From NCBI RefSeq assembly GCF_003054445.1, contig NC_042508.1, positions 186,001 through 250,000 on the forward strand: 64,000 nt of DNA. Reading direction: 5' to 3'. This document shows positions 24,918 through 38,100 of the stretch, piece by piece (the first letter of the stretch is position 1; every line of letters starts with the position of its first letter). This stretch comes from Pichia kudriavzevii. Its lineage: Eukaryota; Ascomycota; Pichiomycetes; Pichiales; Pichiaceae. The position numbers and the translations under genes were made by a program. The notes below the pieces were generated by a model. The model saw nothing but the letters and a program-made list of their open reading frames with translations. It was not told the origin of the DNA and made no database searches.

Positions 24918-25180
24918 TATCAATAAAGTAATCATGATTATAATATATAGAACGTTCCTATTTGTCTCTCAGCTGAAGAAAAAAAAATACAGATATTGCT
25001 CCTACCAAAACACAAAACATATTGTTTTTTGATTGAAATAAGTTAGCCACTCTCGATTTAAAGAAATACAAATTGAGCTCATAAAAAAATTATTGTTACT
25101 GCCAGGATCCACCTACATTTATTATTCTAATCTGGTTTAATGTTTTGCAGCTTCATTGGTTCAGGCCCCCATCCGGAATT
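24918..25180. other. Short AT-rich spacer between the Ty3/Gypsy fossil and the right arm
   Basis: No gene or repeat recognised. It ends with 'CAGGCCCCCATCCGG', which replaces the LTR-B end present at the left junction. Confidence 0.5.
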
Positions 25181-25360
25181 ATTCCAGGTTGCGGGCGTGA
25201 AGTATATAAGGCAGACGATATCCTGTTATATAGAATTGATATAGCTGATATAGTTCCTAATCGGGAGTAAAAGGAGCAGATGGAGGAAGAGAGACATCTG
25301 TTACTACTTTTACTAGAACTAACTTCCACTATGCCGATTGTCTACTTGTGCGATTTTACA
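25181..25360 (-). mobile_element. Solo LTR-like repeat, family B, truncated at the right junction
   Basis: Mirror of 16933-17112. On the minus strand it starts TGTAAAATCGCAC and stops at CAACCTGGAAT, where the arm ends, lacking the last part (about 23 bp) present in the left copy. Confidence 0.6.
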
Positions 25361-25371
25361 GCCACAACAAA

Positions 25372-25444
25372 GCTCTTATGGCCAAGTTGGTAAGGCGCTA
25401 CACTAGTAATGTAGCGATCCTCAGTTCGACTCTGAGTGAGAGCA
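25372..25444 (+). tRNA. tRNA-Thr(AGU), right arm
   Basis: Exact mirror of 16849-16921, same 73-nt sequence, anticodon AGT. It lies 191 bp inside the right arm/core junction and is transcribed outward, away from the core, as is the left-arm copy. Confidence 0.95.
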
Positions 25445-25611
25445 TTTGTTTTTGCTTCTTTTTTATAGAACATATATTATGTATTAAGTGAAGCTATTGT
25501 TTCCAGACCTGATTACGCCACGACAGCCCCTTGAAAGTGAGGAAAAAACAAAAACTGAGGACTAGTTTATTAGGAGGTTAAATATTTATGGGTGTTATTC
25601 TGATAAACCGC

Positions 25612-25887
25612 TGTTTACAGGTTTCAATATTAAACTACATATCAAAACAAATTAAGCAAAAGGAAATAAACTCATACCTATAGGAATATACTAAGTCTGT
25701 AACAAGTTAGGTACGCGTAGGTAGGTTTGTATCGTTAAGCTACGCAATGTAAAAATAACTATCAAGATTGGGAAATAGCAAGATCTTGATTCTGCTATTT
25801 CGCGGAATTCTGTCCGATTAGCCTCATTGGGCCTGATAAGCGTGTTTGTTGCCCGATTGGCCAATGTTTTGATTACATATATCAACA
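25612..25887 (-). mobile_element. Solo LTR, family C, copy d (right arm)
   Basis: Mirror of 16405-16680. Confidence 0.6.
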
Positions 25888-26218
25888 AGTTTGCCATTTA
25901 GAAATCCATGTGCACATTCAAAGTAATCAAAATATCACATCTAATGCCGAGTGACATAAGTCGGTGAGAATATTTCGAGCTTATTTATGTGAAAATCTTT
26001 ATTTGTAGTAATAAAATTAACTTCAATATACCTGCCTGAAATATGCTAAGTTATAGCATCATGATTTTTCCCATATGCATCTTCAACGATTAACAATAGG
26101 AGACAGGAAAGATCTTAAGGAATACAGACAGGAAAAGTGGGCATAAAAAATATGGGCTGGAAAATGCAGGCTTTCCTCCCCAGAGGGTTCTGCAACGTGA
26201 AACTACCTATATCAGTTT

Positions 26219-26510
26219 TGTTGACGTAGACAATTAAAGCGTTCACCAATAGGCGGTATAAACCCAGGTTAGGCCCAATGAGGCTTAACACATTGAACTG
26301 GGCGTACTGTTTGACTTAGGAAGTTACTATTTCCTGACTCATATAGTTACATTTCTTATCATTCAATGGTAAACGGAGCTGTGTGTTTCTAGCTTAGTGC
26401 ATACCTAATACTCATTGAGATATTATGTTAAATTGCATTTTCTAATGTGAGTTCATGTATTATCCAATAAAACTTTTAATAGCTATCCAAGGTAGAACTG
26501 ATACATGTCA
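26219..26510 (+). mobile_element. Solo LTR, family C, copy c (right arm)
   Basis: Mirror of 15782-16073, from TGTTGACGTAGACAATT to GATACATGTCA. It carries TTTCCTGACTC where the left c copy has TTCCCTGACTC. Confidence 0.7.
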
Positions 26511-28110
26511 GTAAATTCTTTTTGGCGAGCTCTTAAAATATCCCATGATTTGAAATTCTAATGAAGTTTTCAAAAAATGATTATACAAGATGTATTCTCA
26601 TTGAGCTAAAGGGATCTTTTTTTGGCTGTTACTTTAATCTGTACATTAAAACTACTTTGTGCTATTGCTATAATGGCCTCTTATACCGCTCCAATACTCT
26701 TAATCTAGCTTGACAGCCTTAAGAGCTTTTTTTATATTCTATTTTGATCATTGAAAAGAAGTTAAACGTAACTTAAAAACAAACTGTTTCTGTGATCTTG
26801 AAGTAAATGTAAATGTCAACCCGGATCTTTGTATTTCATATGTTACAGAGATGTCTGGATTCAAAAGGGTTTTTTTTCCTTAAAGGGCCTTTGCTATTCC
26901 TCACTGAGCATCATTTGAAGGTTATTCTCATGGATAGCTCTCATTTTCCACTAATTGCATGAGCTTGTCAAAAGTTTCGCGTTTATTATATTTTCCTTTT
27001 AAGTTTTGGACGAGCAGCACTTATCTAGAGAAAGAAAAATTATTTGGGTCTACTTTCACTTACCCTACTTGCCAGGGGGTTATTTTTAACACAATGAGTT
27101 AATGTGTATGTTCTCATTACCTATAAGAGTAAAACAACTTCGAAACTGCGAACTATTTAAGACGCCCGAAGTAGTTGAAAATCGAAACTAAAGGAAAGAT
27201 GCAAGTAAATGTTGTGTTTTAACTTGAATAGTCCAAAAGAGGTTCCTTACTGATCCCCTAAAAAAGTAATCAGACCTTAAAAATATTGAAATACAATAAA
27301 CGCCAATTCGGGATTCTCACATAAAGAAAAAAGTAATGATATGATAGATCGCTGGTGATTTAGGTAGTAATATTTGGTTTTCCAAAGATATATTTGACTG
27401 CAGTAGGAGAGCAAATGTGGCTGTCAAAAATTCTAAAAGTTATTGCTGGCAAGCTACACGAGCGTATTTTAATTTTTTCAACAGTTGTATCGTCGAAGGA
27501 AAAGAAAGTGACCCATCTATCTGGACAAGAAGGAAACAATCTGTAGCATTATCACACCTTGGAAAAGAATATTCTTTGGTTCTTTCAGGCTTAAATCACT
27601 TGGTTTATGCCATCAATGATGATTGTAACGAAGTTGGAAATTAATTAAATTGCGTATACGCTAGAGTGAGGGAACAGGGCAGAGGTGTGCCTTTTCCATA
27701 ATCTTGCAACGTCTGAGACTATTACCCAAATTCAGCAATTCCAATGGTTGCGCGTAATTTTAACATTGTTTGATACCAATCGTTGTTACTATTGCACTTT
27801 TTTAACCATTGATTGTGTAGCATAATACTTTTTTTTGTATGTATGTAAACCAACCTCAAATGGGAATGAGTCAAGTTCTATCACTGACATGCATGGCCCG
27901 AGGTACCACAGGAGTAGATTGTTATAAGTTAGCAGAGAAAGGTAAACTAACGTATTATTTATACAAAAATGTTGGCTATCACTTGATAACGCACGTCCTA
28001 GTTGTGCCGGTACACCCGTCTTCTTATATCCCGTTTGTGCCTTTTAGTTAACCTTGTGTCTAGCGGTGGATTTTTGTCAAATATCTGGCTCCTTTTTTGT
28101 TCTTATCGTT

Positions 28111-29361
28111 GATTTTAATGATATAATATATAATAGTCAACGACAAAATTGGTGCTGTTCTGGATACTGAAGAAATCTATATTAAACAGGAATGCGCCAA
28201 TACCTTCAAAATAAGTTAAATAATGACTGAATTCTTTTGCAAACCGATGATATTCCAATCTAGCGTGTTCTTGATAAAATAGTTTTCTCAAGTAAAATAG
28301 AGCGTTGTAGCTCTTATCATTTTCGGCTGGTCTTTCATTTCTGAATGAATGGTAGTATATAGCAGGACTGATGATCCCTTTTTTGTTGAAAATTTTGTAG
28401 AATGTACTGGTAGATGTTACCCCTCTATCTGAAACAATCATCCAAAAAACCCCAAGTATGGCAATATTGGTTGGTTTGGATCTATGCACACAGCGCACAT
28501 ATATCTATATATTTTTTGGTTCTCAATCATACAATTTCAAACGAAACTTCTTGATAGTGATTTTTAGATTTTAAAGGTATTAAAATAACGTCTTGTGATG
28601 TCATAATGGCGTTGACAAATTGTGTCTTTTCCCCCAATATCTTTGCTAGGTTCAAATATGCGAGAATACTCGTTACATCCGATTACCAGATAAAATAAAA
28701 TTTTCTCAGGGAGATAGAAACTTTAAGTTTAATTCTCATTTATTCGGTGAACCGTCTTTTTCACGCAAAGTATTTCAGGATTCAAAAGGCTTTGTCATTC
28801 ACATACCTCAGTTGAAACATCTGTTTCCATGCCCTTGAATGACTGTCATGTTTTCTTCAAGAGGGCAATTTCATTCAGCTTCAAAATCATCAGGCATCGA
28901 AATAAGGTATCTAGTGTCTTGTCAGGGTGCCTTTTAATACACTGAATGTCGACCCGTATTGGACGATAAAAAATAGCCATCTGGCTAATACACCTTCTCG
29001 GAACTGTTTCTGATTTTCCAGATATGCGAACAAATGGTGATCAGTCTAAATCAGGAAATAGTTTTTAGAAGAGGTAAGCTTCTTAATTTATTTAGAGCTT
29101 TACGATCGTTTGAAATTCTTTTCTTGATGAAGATCAAAATTTGGCATATAATAATCTTTTTGATCCGTATTGCCGTACAGCCAACAACTTGATACTTGGT
29201 TTTAATTGCCTTAATGTTCCACATATCAATTGCGATGGTTTTAAAGTTGTATCATTCTTCGATTATTGTTAGTGCTAAGACAGGAGCAGTTACCAGCCTT
29301 TCATTAAGTAGCTGAAGTGATCGAGCCTGCTCTAGGCTACATTTGCACTTCCTAGAGGCAA
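28111..29361 (-). mobile_element. Decayed Ty3/Gypsy pol remnant (right arm)
   Basis: Mirror of 12930-14180 with the same order of traces (RT tail, RNase H, integrase core). Equally broken. Its near identity to the left copy reflects arm homogenisation, not selection. Confidence 0.55.
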
Positions 29362-30984
29362 TCTCTACAAGGAAATTCCTAATTTTGGATAACTTGTGAT
29401 GAACTTTTGTTTGCTTTCAAATAATAAATTACTGAACACCAATATATTTAGAAAAAAGGCCGGCATATTTTGTCTAGCTATCACTTGATTTTTATTCAGT
29501 TCACCTCGTAGTACCTTAGTCTGCTGCCTCTATCTCTCAACAAATTCTTAATAAATGGCGATATAGTCCCACTGTAATGACAAAAACTCACTACAAATGG
29601 TTTCTCTATTTTGCTTACGAGTCTTTAAGATGCCAATGTGCAATATATAACCCTTGATATAAATATCCGCCCAAAATAGCCTGCAAGAGAGCTACACGCT
29701 GTTCTTTCAATATTGTTCTTTTGAGTTTTAGCCTGGAGGCAGCCATACAAAAAATCCCAAACATGCAATTTGAAAAGAATTTGACATCATATATAATGCT
29801 AAATATCTCATCTATTTGTAGTCAATAGATTCTGTCCTCTACCTTCTCTTAATTTTAGAATGTGAAATCGCTACTTGGATGTATGATCGCATCTTTATTT
29901 TCAATATACAATACATGGAAACTGGATAAAGGCTCCCAAACTCTACTGAGCCTATTTTCTTGTCTTCCTCGAGCTAATGTTTTCCAGTGTTTTCTATTCT
30001 TTTAAAACAGTGTTTATTGCTGTATGAGTATCGGTTAATTTCTGATTTGCGTGTTTTGTTGATCAATGTGTCTTCTTATTATAACATTCTTGGCAGTTTA
30101 TCCCCAATTGTCCCCTGAAAGTTAAAATTCGTCTTGTTTTTTTTGTTTCTTCCATATAGCCGTGAGAGATTTCCATATAGTATTGCTTTGCCCCTTATTG
30201 TTTTGTATTTATTAGGCTCCACATATTGGAATAGCATGGTTTTAGAAAACACCTAGATTTTGGTAATGGACGCTATACAAAGAATAGACATACCATTAAA
30301 AAGATGGAAACAAAAAATTTTCTCTTGCTCAACTATCCCCAATTCACAATTTATTTTTCCATTAATTTACAGTTTCTTAGGAGGTGAACTGTTACATAAA
30401 AGTAACAACAACATGATGTTTACCATTGCCTAACGTCGAGTTTATGGGGGTACATGTCGTGTTGTCTGTGTTGTTGAAATTGGACAAAAGAGATTATCAT
30501 CTACTAGACTCTCTAATGTTTTTTTAGGTCCAAGAGATAGCAATAAGGTTGAAGAGTCTTCATTGGATATGCACACTTTTTTAAAAAATGTGAACAAAGT
30601 ATGCATGTTAGAAGCATAAAGAAGTGCAGAAAAATAATAAAGTGGATTTAGAGTTTACGGAATGTTGGAAGTTTGTAGTCGCATATTATTACACAAGGAT
30701 GTTTATGGCAGTGATAAATTTTATTATAAGGTTTAACTAGTATACTGCGGTACTTCTTGGTTTGTCAAAGAGCTATTTGATAATTCTTGCGAAATAGATT
30801 TACGAAAACTCTGCGAAAAATAAAGTGGTCAATTTTATATGCTTAAAAAAATTCCCTAAGTGGGTTAGAAGTTTCTGAAAGTGCTACCCAAAGTGCTAGC
30901 CCGCGTTCTTAGAGAAGTGTGTAGATTATTATAGGGAATAACTGGTATTGTTATTGCTAACGAAACAATATAGTTACTCTATAT

Positions 30985-31280
30985 TGACATGTTTTATTTG
31001 TACTTTGAATAGCCATATTAAAAGTTTTATTGGATAATACATGGACTCACATTAGAAAATGCAATTTAACATAATATCTCAATGAGTATTAGGTATGCAC
31101 TAAGCTAGAAACACACAGCTCCGTTTACCATTGAATGATAAGAAATGTAACTATATGAGTCAGGAAATAGTAACTTCCTAAGTCAAACAGTACGCCCAAT
31201 TCAATCTGTTAAGCCTCATTGGGCCTAACCTGGGTGTTTATACCGCCTATTGGTGAATGCTTTAATTGTCCACGTCAACA
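30985..31280 (-). mobile_element. Solo LTR, family C, copy b (right arm)
   Basis: Mirror of 11004-11305, 6 nt shorter. At its ends it carries b-type bases (CAGATTGAATTGGG, GAGTCCATG), but its middle has the c-type sequence of the right-arm c copy (TTTCCTGACTC, GTTACATTTC, ATCATTCAATGG). Confidence 0.7.
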
Positions 31281-31919
31281 AGATGAGTCAACATAGTTAG
31301 GCGCTTGTAAGCTCTTTGAGTATTGGAAGAAATTGTGATAGATAATAAAAAAATTGAAAATGTTACCCTTCGTTATAGCATTGAAATTCACACATAAATA
31401 TTTTTCTTGAAACTTCTTTTTTATTGCAAAAAAATCTAGGACTATAAGTTTTGTCTGGCGACACGCCAATTTTTTCAAATTTGGTTTGCGAGTGGAAGAC
31501 ATGCAGTTTTATGCAAAACTAAGTACTACTGAGTTGAAAGTTAGGTTTATGATAACACCAGCGAGTATTGTTTTTTTTACCACAATTCGACTTTTCCAAC
31601 CAAATAACCGAGGATGGTATCATAGACCATTAACGTTTAGAAGCCATTTGGCAGAAATGACTACTTATGTTATGTTCTTACCCGCTACTAAATGTTGTTC
31701 TCCAACTACTTTGCGGACTCAAACTTAATCTTGCAAAAGCACTGCTTAAATTTACGTGACTCTTCAGAATATAAAAATTCAGCATTACCATTTTAATATT
31801 CAACATGTGAAACCATTGCCATTTTTCCTTATGCGTTTTGTAAAAGAAACAGAAAATCAATTCTATCATACCACAGGGAAATATCTGTTTCCTTTGCGAT
31901 CCCTTTACACTAGAATTTC

Positions 31920-32155
31920 TGAAATAGGTAATTAAAACATAGACCAATCGGCAGATTTCTATATTGATCTCACCAAGACCAAGCCGGTCCAGTGTGCCGA
32001 TTTGCCGTAATCAGGCCCTAACAATTTCTTTATTCTGATGTTTATTTCTTTTGCTTAGTTTGTTTTTATATGTAATTTAATATACATTCTTTTATAAGCA
32101 GTTCAATCTATAAATTTAGTATGGATATCCAAAGTAGAGTCAATACGTGCCAACA
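31920..32155 (+). mobile_element. Solo LTR, family C, copy a (right arm)
   Basis: Mirror of 10129-10364, from TGAAATAGGTAATTAAAAC to ACGTGCCAACA. Confidence 0.65.
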
Positions 32156-35100
32156 AACATCAGTGGTTTTTGCAGGTTTAAATTATCGTACTTAAATTTA
32201 AGATTTCTCAACATTATAATTCTTTTTCAACAGGAGTGTTAGGTGACCCACATGTAGAAGGGAGACATAAATGTCTCTGCTTTGTGATTAATGAACAAAG
32301 ACTTCTTAAAATCGCTTAAAGGTTACACAATTTTATTCAACGGTACCCTACTGAAAAAAAGAGAATGATTCTCATAGGCTGGCGAAAGAACCACGTAAAA
32401 GCAACTTATTGCTGATCCTACTAACATTTAAAGGGTGCTCTCAAAAAATGCTTCTTACATTAAAAGTGAATAAAAGCAATCATTTCACGCATAAGTATAT
32501 TTTCAACTCTATCTCAGATATGTATGAATTACACCTGCTACAAATAATACAAAACAAGTTATTTCTCTTTGTTTTAAAGAAAACAAGGGGGCGTCAAGAA
32601 AACAGAGTTCAAGGTTTAATTCTCATCTCCAATACTTTTGCCGTTGGGTTGAAGTCTGGCAGTATAAAATATAGTTTCATACTAAGGGAATGCAACATAT
32701 AGCAGGATGCAACTAAGAAAGCAACTAAGAAAAACAGACTTGTTGAAGAATTCATAGCTATCGAAAGTGTTTGTAGATCTTTAACTAACATACGCGTAAA
32801 TAATAGCAAATATAAACATTGATAATTACTTATAAGCTGAAAAAAAACTGAAGTAATCTATGCTGTTCTTCTAAACCTGTTCTAATGGAACAGAGGGAAG
32901 AGTAACTGACGCTGTAATATTTTTTTTTTCTTTTCCACTTGTCCAAAATATTATGATTTCAAAAATGAAGACACTAGAGCTATCACTAAAGAGGCTGAGT
33001 AAAAGCTATATTGCAGACGGAGTTTGTTTGCAAAGTTTGAGAAAACAAAAAAAATTTATTTGGATCCAAGTTTTGTAGAACCTTCTTGTTACTGCTCTAG
33101 TTTGGTATTTTTAGTTAGGTGAAAGCAAAAAGTAACTTCGTACTTGGAAAATAAGCTCAAGAGACGGTGTTATTACTTACCAGAAATCTTTTGGAAATGT
33201 ATAGCATGATGAAAAACAAAAGCTATATTCGATGAGAATTTCAAAGGTAATAAAGCTTGACATATGTCTATATTTTGGAAAGAAACAATTCTTTCTTAAT
33301 TAAGCTTAGCATTAATCTTTTCTTGTTAATTGGCAGATCATTTTCAAGGTGTTGTGTTAGCTCCCATTGATTGGTTTAGTAGCTTGTATTGAAGTCAAAT
33401 TCATGTGTATAAGATCTTACATAACCGAATAACTTTTCTTAAACTTTAGCTGTCATGTTTGAAATAGCTTGTGTAAAATATTTTGGAAGTCCTGTACTTT
33501 TGGTACAAAATTAGTTGTAGTACGAAATATATACAAAAGAATGGACGTAACACTGTAAATGTAGAATGGAAAATTTCTTCACTTGCTCGTCGACTATTTA
33601 TGGCACACAGCTCAATTTTCCATTAACCTGACGATTATTCCAGGGGATGAATTATTATACAAAGAAGCAACACTCGCCTAGTGTTTGCCACCATGCTACA
33701 TGTACTTTTCTCAGGTGCATCTAATATGCATACTATAAGAAAGTCTGAAAACTTGAGTAGTAAATGTGTACTTTCTAATTACTTCGTTTTCATGCAGATG
33801 TGGGACAGAATTTGCTCTTGATTCTCTGGTTGATCAGTCGATCAGAAAATTGCATAGGGCTTCTATTTGGACCAGTGTCAACACTGCATGAATACAATCT
33901 GGATGGGTTCATGATGTAGTTAACTTTTAAAAACAGAGAAAAAGCTAGTTGTTTTTATATAGAATAATACTGTAACTGTTTATTGAACAATGATTACTCT
34001 TTTAATCTGATAGACGCTAAAGATACTGATTCTTATGATATTAAAAAAAGGTGTGTGACCTCTAAAAACCCTTTTTTCTTGCATTTCGCGCAAGGAACAA
34101 TGGTTCTGCGATTTGACTCTTCACCTGTTAAACCTTGTCGATTCACCTTTGACTCCATATCAAAAGTTTTTACTTGAATAAGGATATACAGAGACAAGAA
34201 GGTTATCTATATCTTATTTTTTCTTTGATGAAATAAGTGGTACACAATATTTCAATTATTGTTAGCTCTAACATTACAATTATTCAGCACTACAGGGCTC
34301 TTGTTATCGCTAAAATCTCAAAGTCAAAGTATGAATAAGTTGCTGATGAGAAGCGGTTGTGTAGGTGTTCTTTAGAAAATGTTAATGCTGGAGGACGTGG
34401 TTTTGATCTATTTGAAGCGCGCACTATAAGAGAAACAATTACACAAGCAGAATTCCTCTGGTGATAACCTGCAAAGATAGCTGTTACCAGTAAAGAAATA
34501 AAAGAACAATATTTGGCCGTAAGGGGCATCAATTACTTAGTACAGAGCGGCATTCTGCAAGGGCTGCAGATATTTTGTCATTTGAAGGCAACTGATATCT
34601 ATTTGAAAAAACGTTGCCGCTATATCAGCAAAACTTCCTCAAAAGGCAAAAAAGGATAGATCAACACAACTAATCAAACAAATATCCCACACGTAGGGGA
34701 AGAACTACAACTCACATACAGCTGTAACAATAAACTTAATTGGGTAAACCACAAAGCAATTTAATAGAACGAGCTAAAATGTTTTATGTATTACCTTTCT
34801 AAAGATATCCTACACCCAAAGTATGCACCATTTTTCTATTGCTTAAAAAATTGTTAGCTGATTTGCAAAGGGCTAGAACTGTTCTGAATTATCCGAGCGT
34901 TTTACTAATTTACTAGTTCAAATAACAAATGCTTTTGCTTTGAATATTTATTGATTTCCAAGGTGTGATTTATTTTGCCAATGTTATACATTGTCTATTT
35001 CAACATGATATTCACAATATTTCTACATAGATCGTTATAGGCAAAAGTTATTCTACTACTATAAGGGTTAGCTGTGGGTTGGCATGATTAATATTAAGTA

Positions 35101-38100
35101 AACAGATTCTACCTTTTAATAAAACGAATAATTTGTGAGGCTCATATGTTCTTTATACTAAGTCGCTTGCTAAAGTTCAGTTAACCTCCCAGTTAATATT
35201 GCTAATCAGGACTTCGTTTAAGTTTTTCTAGTTGCTATGATAGGGTTTTTTTCAGGTTAATAATAAAATATTGAGCTGCTCAATAACATTAAATCCCTCT
35301 ACCAGATTTCGATAAGTTCAAGTCCTTTGTAAAGATAAGAAAAATTGGTTGTGGACATGTTTATGTTTATTAGAAAACAACCATGAAAGGATTCTGTGAT
35401 TAGTCATGAAAGAGACTTTAATGAAAAGGTATTCTGGCACTTACATCAAAACTACTCATAACTACACGAAACTTGAATATTTTACTCATTTTAAATAAAC
35501 ACTGGCAGGCCTATGCAGCAAACAAAGGAGGTATTTAACAGCATTTTAAAAAATTTCAAGAAGTGATTTCCAAAATCTATGGATCTTGAAAAAGTAATAC
35601 TGTAAACCACCACACCACTACAGAAAATATATATTCAAACAACCCTAGATGATAGAGGTGACGTGCTACCAAAGTTTGTATAAATATTCGTTTCTTTTCC
35701 ATCTCGCCTCATACAAAAATGCTCATTGAGGGCAAAGAGTTCAACCTTTCTCCTGTTGATATTTTCATATTCATGGTTATTGATTAGTTTGCTTTTCAAC
35801 AGCGTGTTTTCTCTTCTCTTCTCAAAAAACAATTTTTTTATAATGCACCAACAACGTACGTAGAATCACCAACCGAATCAGGGAGATGTCTGTGTTTAAA
35901 CACTATCATACATCTGTTTCAATACTAGTATCAAGTTTCTAAGAGCCGTTTAGTTCATTACAAAACGTAGAGGGCTATGCTACTTTTATGAACACACAAA
36001 AACTGGAATCAACCGCTGAAGATGGTATTCCCAGAACAAATTTATTACTGTTTTTTTAAAAAACTTGAATGAAGAAACTTGAAAAGAACATTAGAGGATT
36101 TCTTTTATCTTGTATTGTATCTTCAAAGAATTGCGTATAATTTCACTATTGGGTGCTGTCAAGATGAAAAGGCCGTACTAAACGTTTTCATACGGAAATA
36201 AAGATTCTCTCCATCTCTGATCGAATCTTTTTTTCCAATTCATTCGCAGATGCTCCAATAGATGATGGCAGTCTCCTTTATTTGTGAGCATCTATGAAAA
36301 ACTTGATAAGCGTTCTCTAATTTTGGCTGCCCCGGCAATAGCAAGTCATCAGAATTAGCTATTTTTTTACCAATCTAAGAGACTCTTCTGTATTGCCTCC
36401 CAAATATTTAGTACATTACCGAGAAAAAAGTAATAGGTAAAATATGCCCAAAGGCAGAATCCGACATGGTTTTCCCAACATATATTTTATACCTCTAAAG
36501 TTTTTCAAGCTAAACCTTTTTGGCACATGAAGCGTGTAATGGTTTATGTTATATATAATTTGCAGCAACCCTATCGGTCTCAAAATGACTTATAATAGTG
36601 TTTTGTGACGCTTTAAAATTGCCTGTAACAATATGGCGTGAATTTGGAAAAGACTCATCTTGGGTAAACACTCCTTCAAAGGTTCACATAATTCCATAAT
36701 AAAAAGGCTCTAGTTACCAACTGATTCACTTTCCGGAAGAAAGCAGAACGAACCAAGCGTGAGTTTTCGCGTTTTTTCATTGATATGTACGACTGTTATT
36801 AGATTAAAATCTCAGAGTCTTGTGCCACTGGATATAACATCCACTCCAAAGACATGTTGGTTTGATGGTTCTGCAAGCGGTTGTTTAAATTTAACGACCA
36901 AACCAGGCTTTTGTTCAAACTGAATGAAACTGCACGCAATATCTACGTCTAATACGAACTCGTTGTCTCTTTCTTCCCACTATAAATACCACCTTTGTTT
37001 TTTTACCTTCCAAATTGTTCAAAAAATCTGACATATTCTACGAATAAGAAAAGTGCTATTGGTCTGCCATTTTTTGTGTGAATCTCTAAACGATCGGAAT
37101 GTATTAGTGATAAAAATCGGATTAAAACTATTTTTACTTCAAGGCGCTTAGTTTTAACGTCCACAAGCGTAACGCTGCTTGTTGAAATATATTCCTTTGG
37201 ATTTAACAATTTTAGCATAGCGGGATGTCTCTTTATCTTTTAGTGTAGTTCGCATCTATGACTTTGCATATGATAAACTCGAAGATTGCGTTGATGAAAC
37301 AAGTAAAGATAATGCAAATTTTGACCTAACAACGAATATCATGCATTACGAATGGAACCTTTTGAATAACAATATATACCAAAAACCAAGCTAAATTTCT
37401 TCAAAAAGCTAGCTTTTTATGAGTTCTCTACTACATGACTAACATCAATCGTATTTTTGTAAGATACTCTCCAGCTAAATTTCGTAGCATTTCGGGGCGT
37501 AAAACTGCATTTACCTTTAAGAAGAAACTAATCCTTTTTAAATGGAAGTATTGAGCAAAACGGCGCAAATAAGTAGTAAAAGTTTGCTAAATATTCTTAT
37601 AAATCACTTTGGTTTTGCAAATTCAAAAGCTACAGAATATAATAAACGTGAGGAACCCCTCCATAAAAGTCAAATAAATCCCTAGAGTGTGTCATTTTTT
37701 CAGTCTGAGTTCTTAGTTGATACCAGACGTGTGGTAAGATGCCAAATTTGTTTTCTGCGTCCCAGTCGGTCAATGCCAAATGCATTGTTTCAACCACATC
37801 GAAAACATTTTTAAGGTAACGCACATACACAATGTAAGCAAAGGAATCCTTCGTGCTTTCTAGAATTTTGACAATTAAAAACAATCTCTTTAGTGAGGAA
37901 CTCTTGGATCTTACATTATCACTTCCTTAAGTGATTGGAATACGTGGTTATAATTGAGTAAAGCTCATGTTCCTGATCGCACCTACCTGTTCTAGAGCTT
38001 TTTTAGAAAACTATTAAAGCAAAAGCCAAACATAAAGAGCCTACCATTTATCAACAAAAATTTAGAATTTCAAGAAGTCTCCCTTTCTTCGTTTAAGTGG

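Larger units (their letters stand above)
17113..25180. other. Unique core between the inverted-repeat arms (candidate centromere core)
   Basis: 8,068 bp not shared between the two arms. It holds the end of LTR-B, a 25-nt T tract (17195-17219), one LTR-C copy (17492-17821), about 4 kb of AT-rich DNA with no recognisable gene (17.8-22.0 kb), and a broken Ty3/Gypsy pol (about 22.0-24.9 kb). Its position between long arms and flanking tRNA genes is that of a centromere core in inverted-repeat regional centromeres. No point-centromere CDEI-CDEII-CDEIII arrangement was noticed. The functional assignment is inference. Confidence 0.7.
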
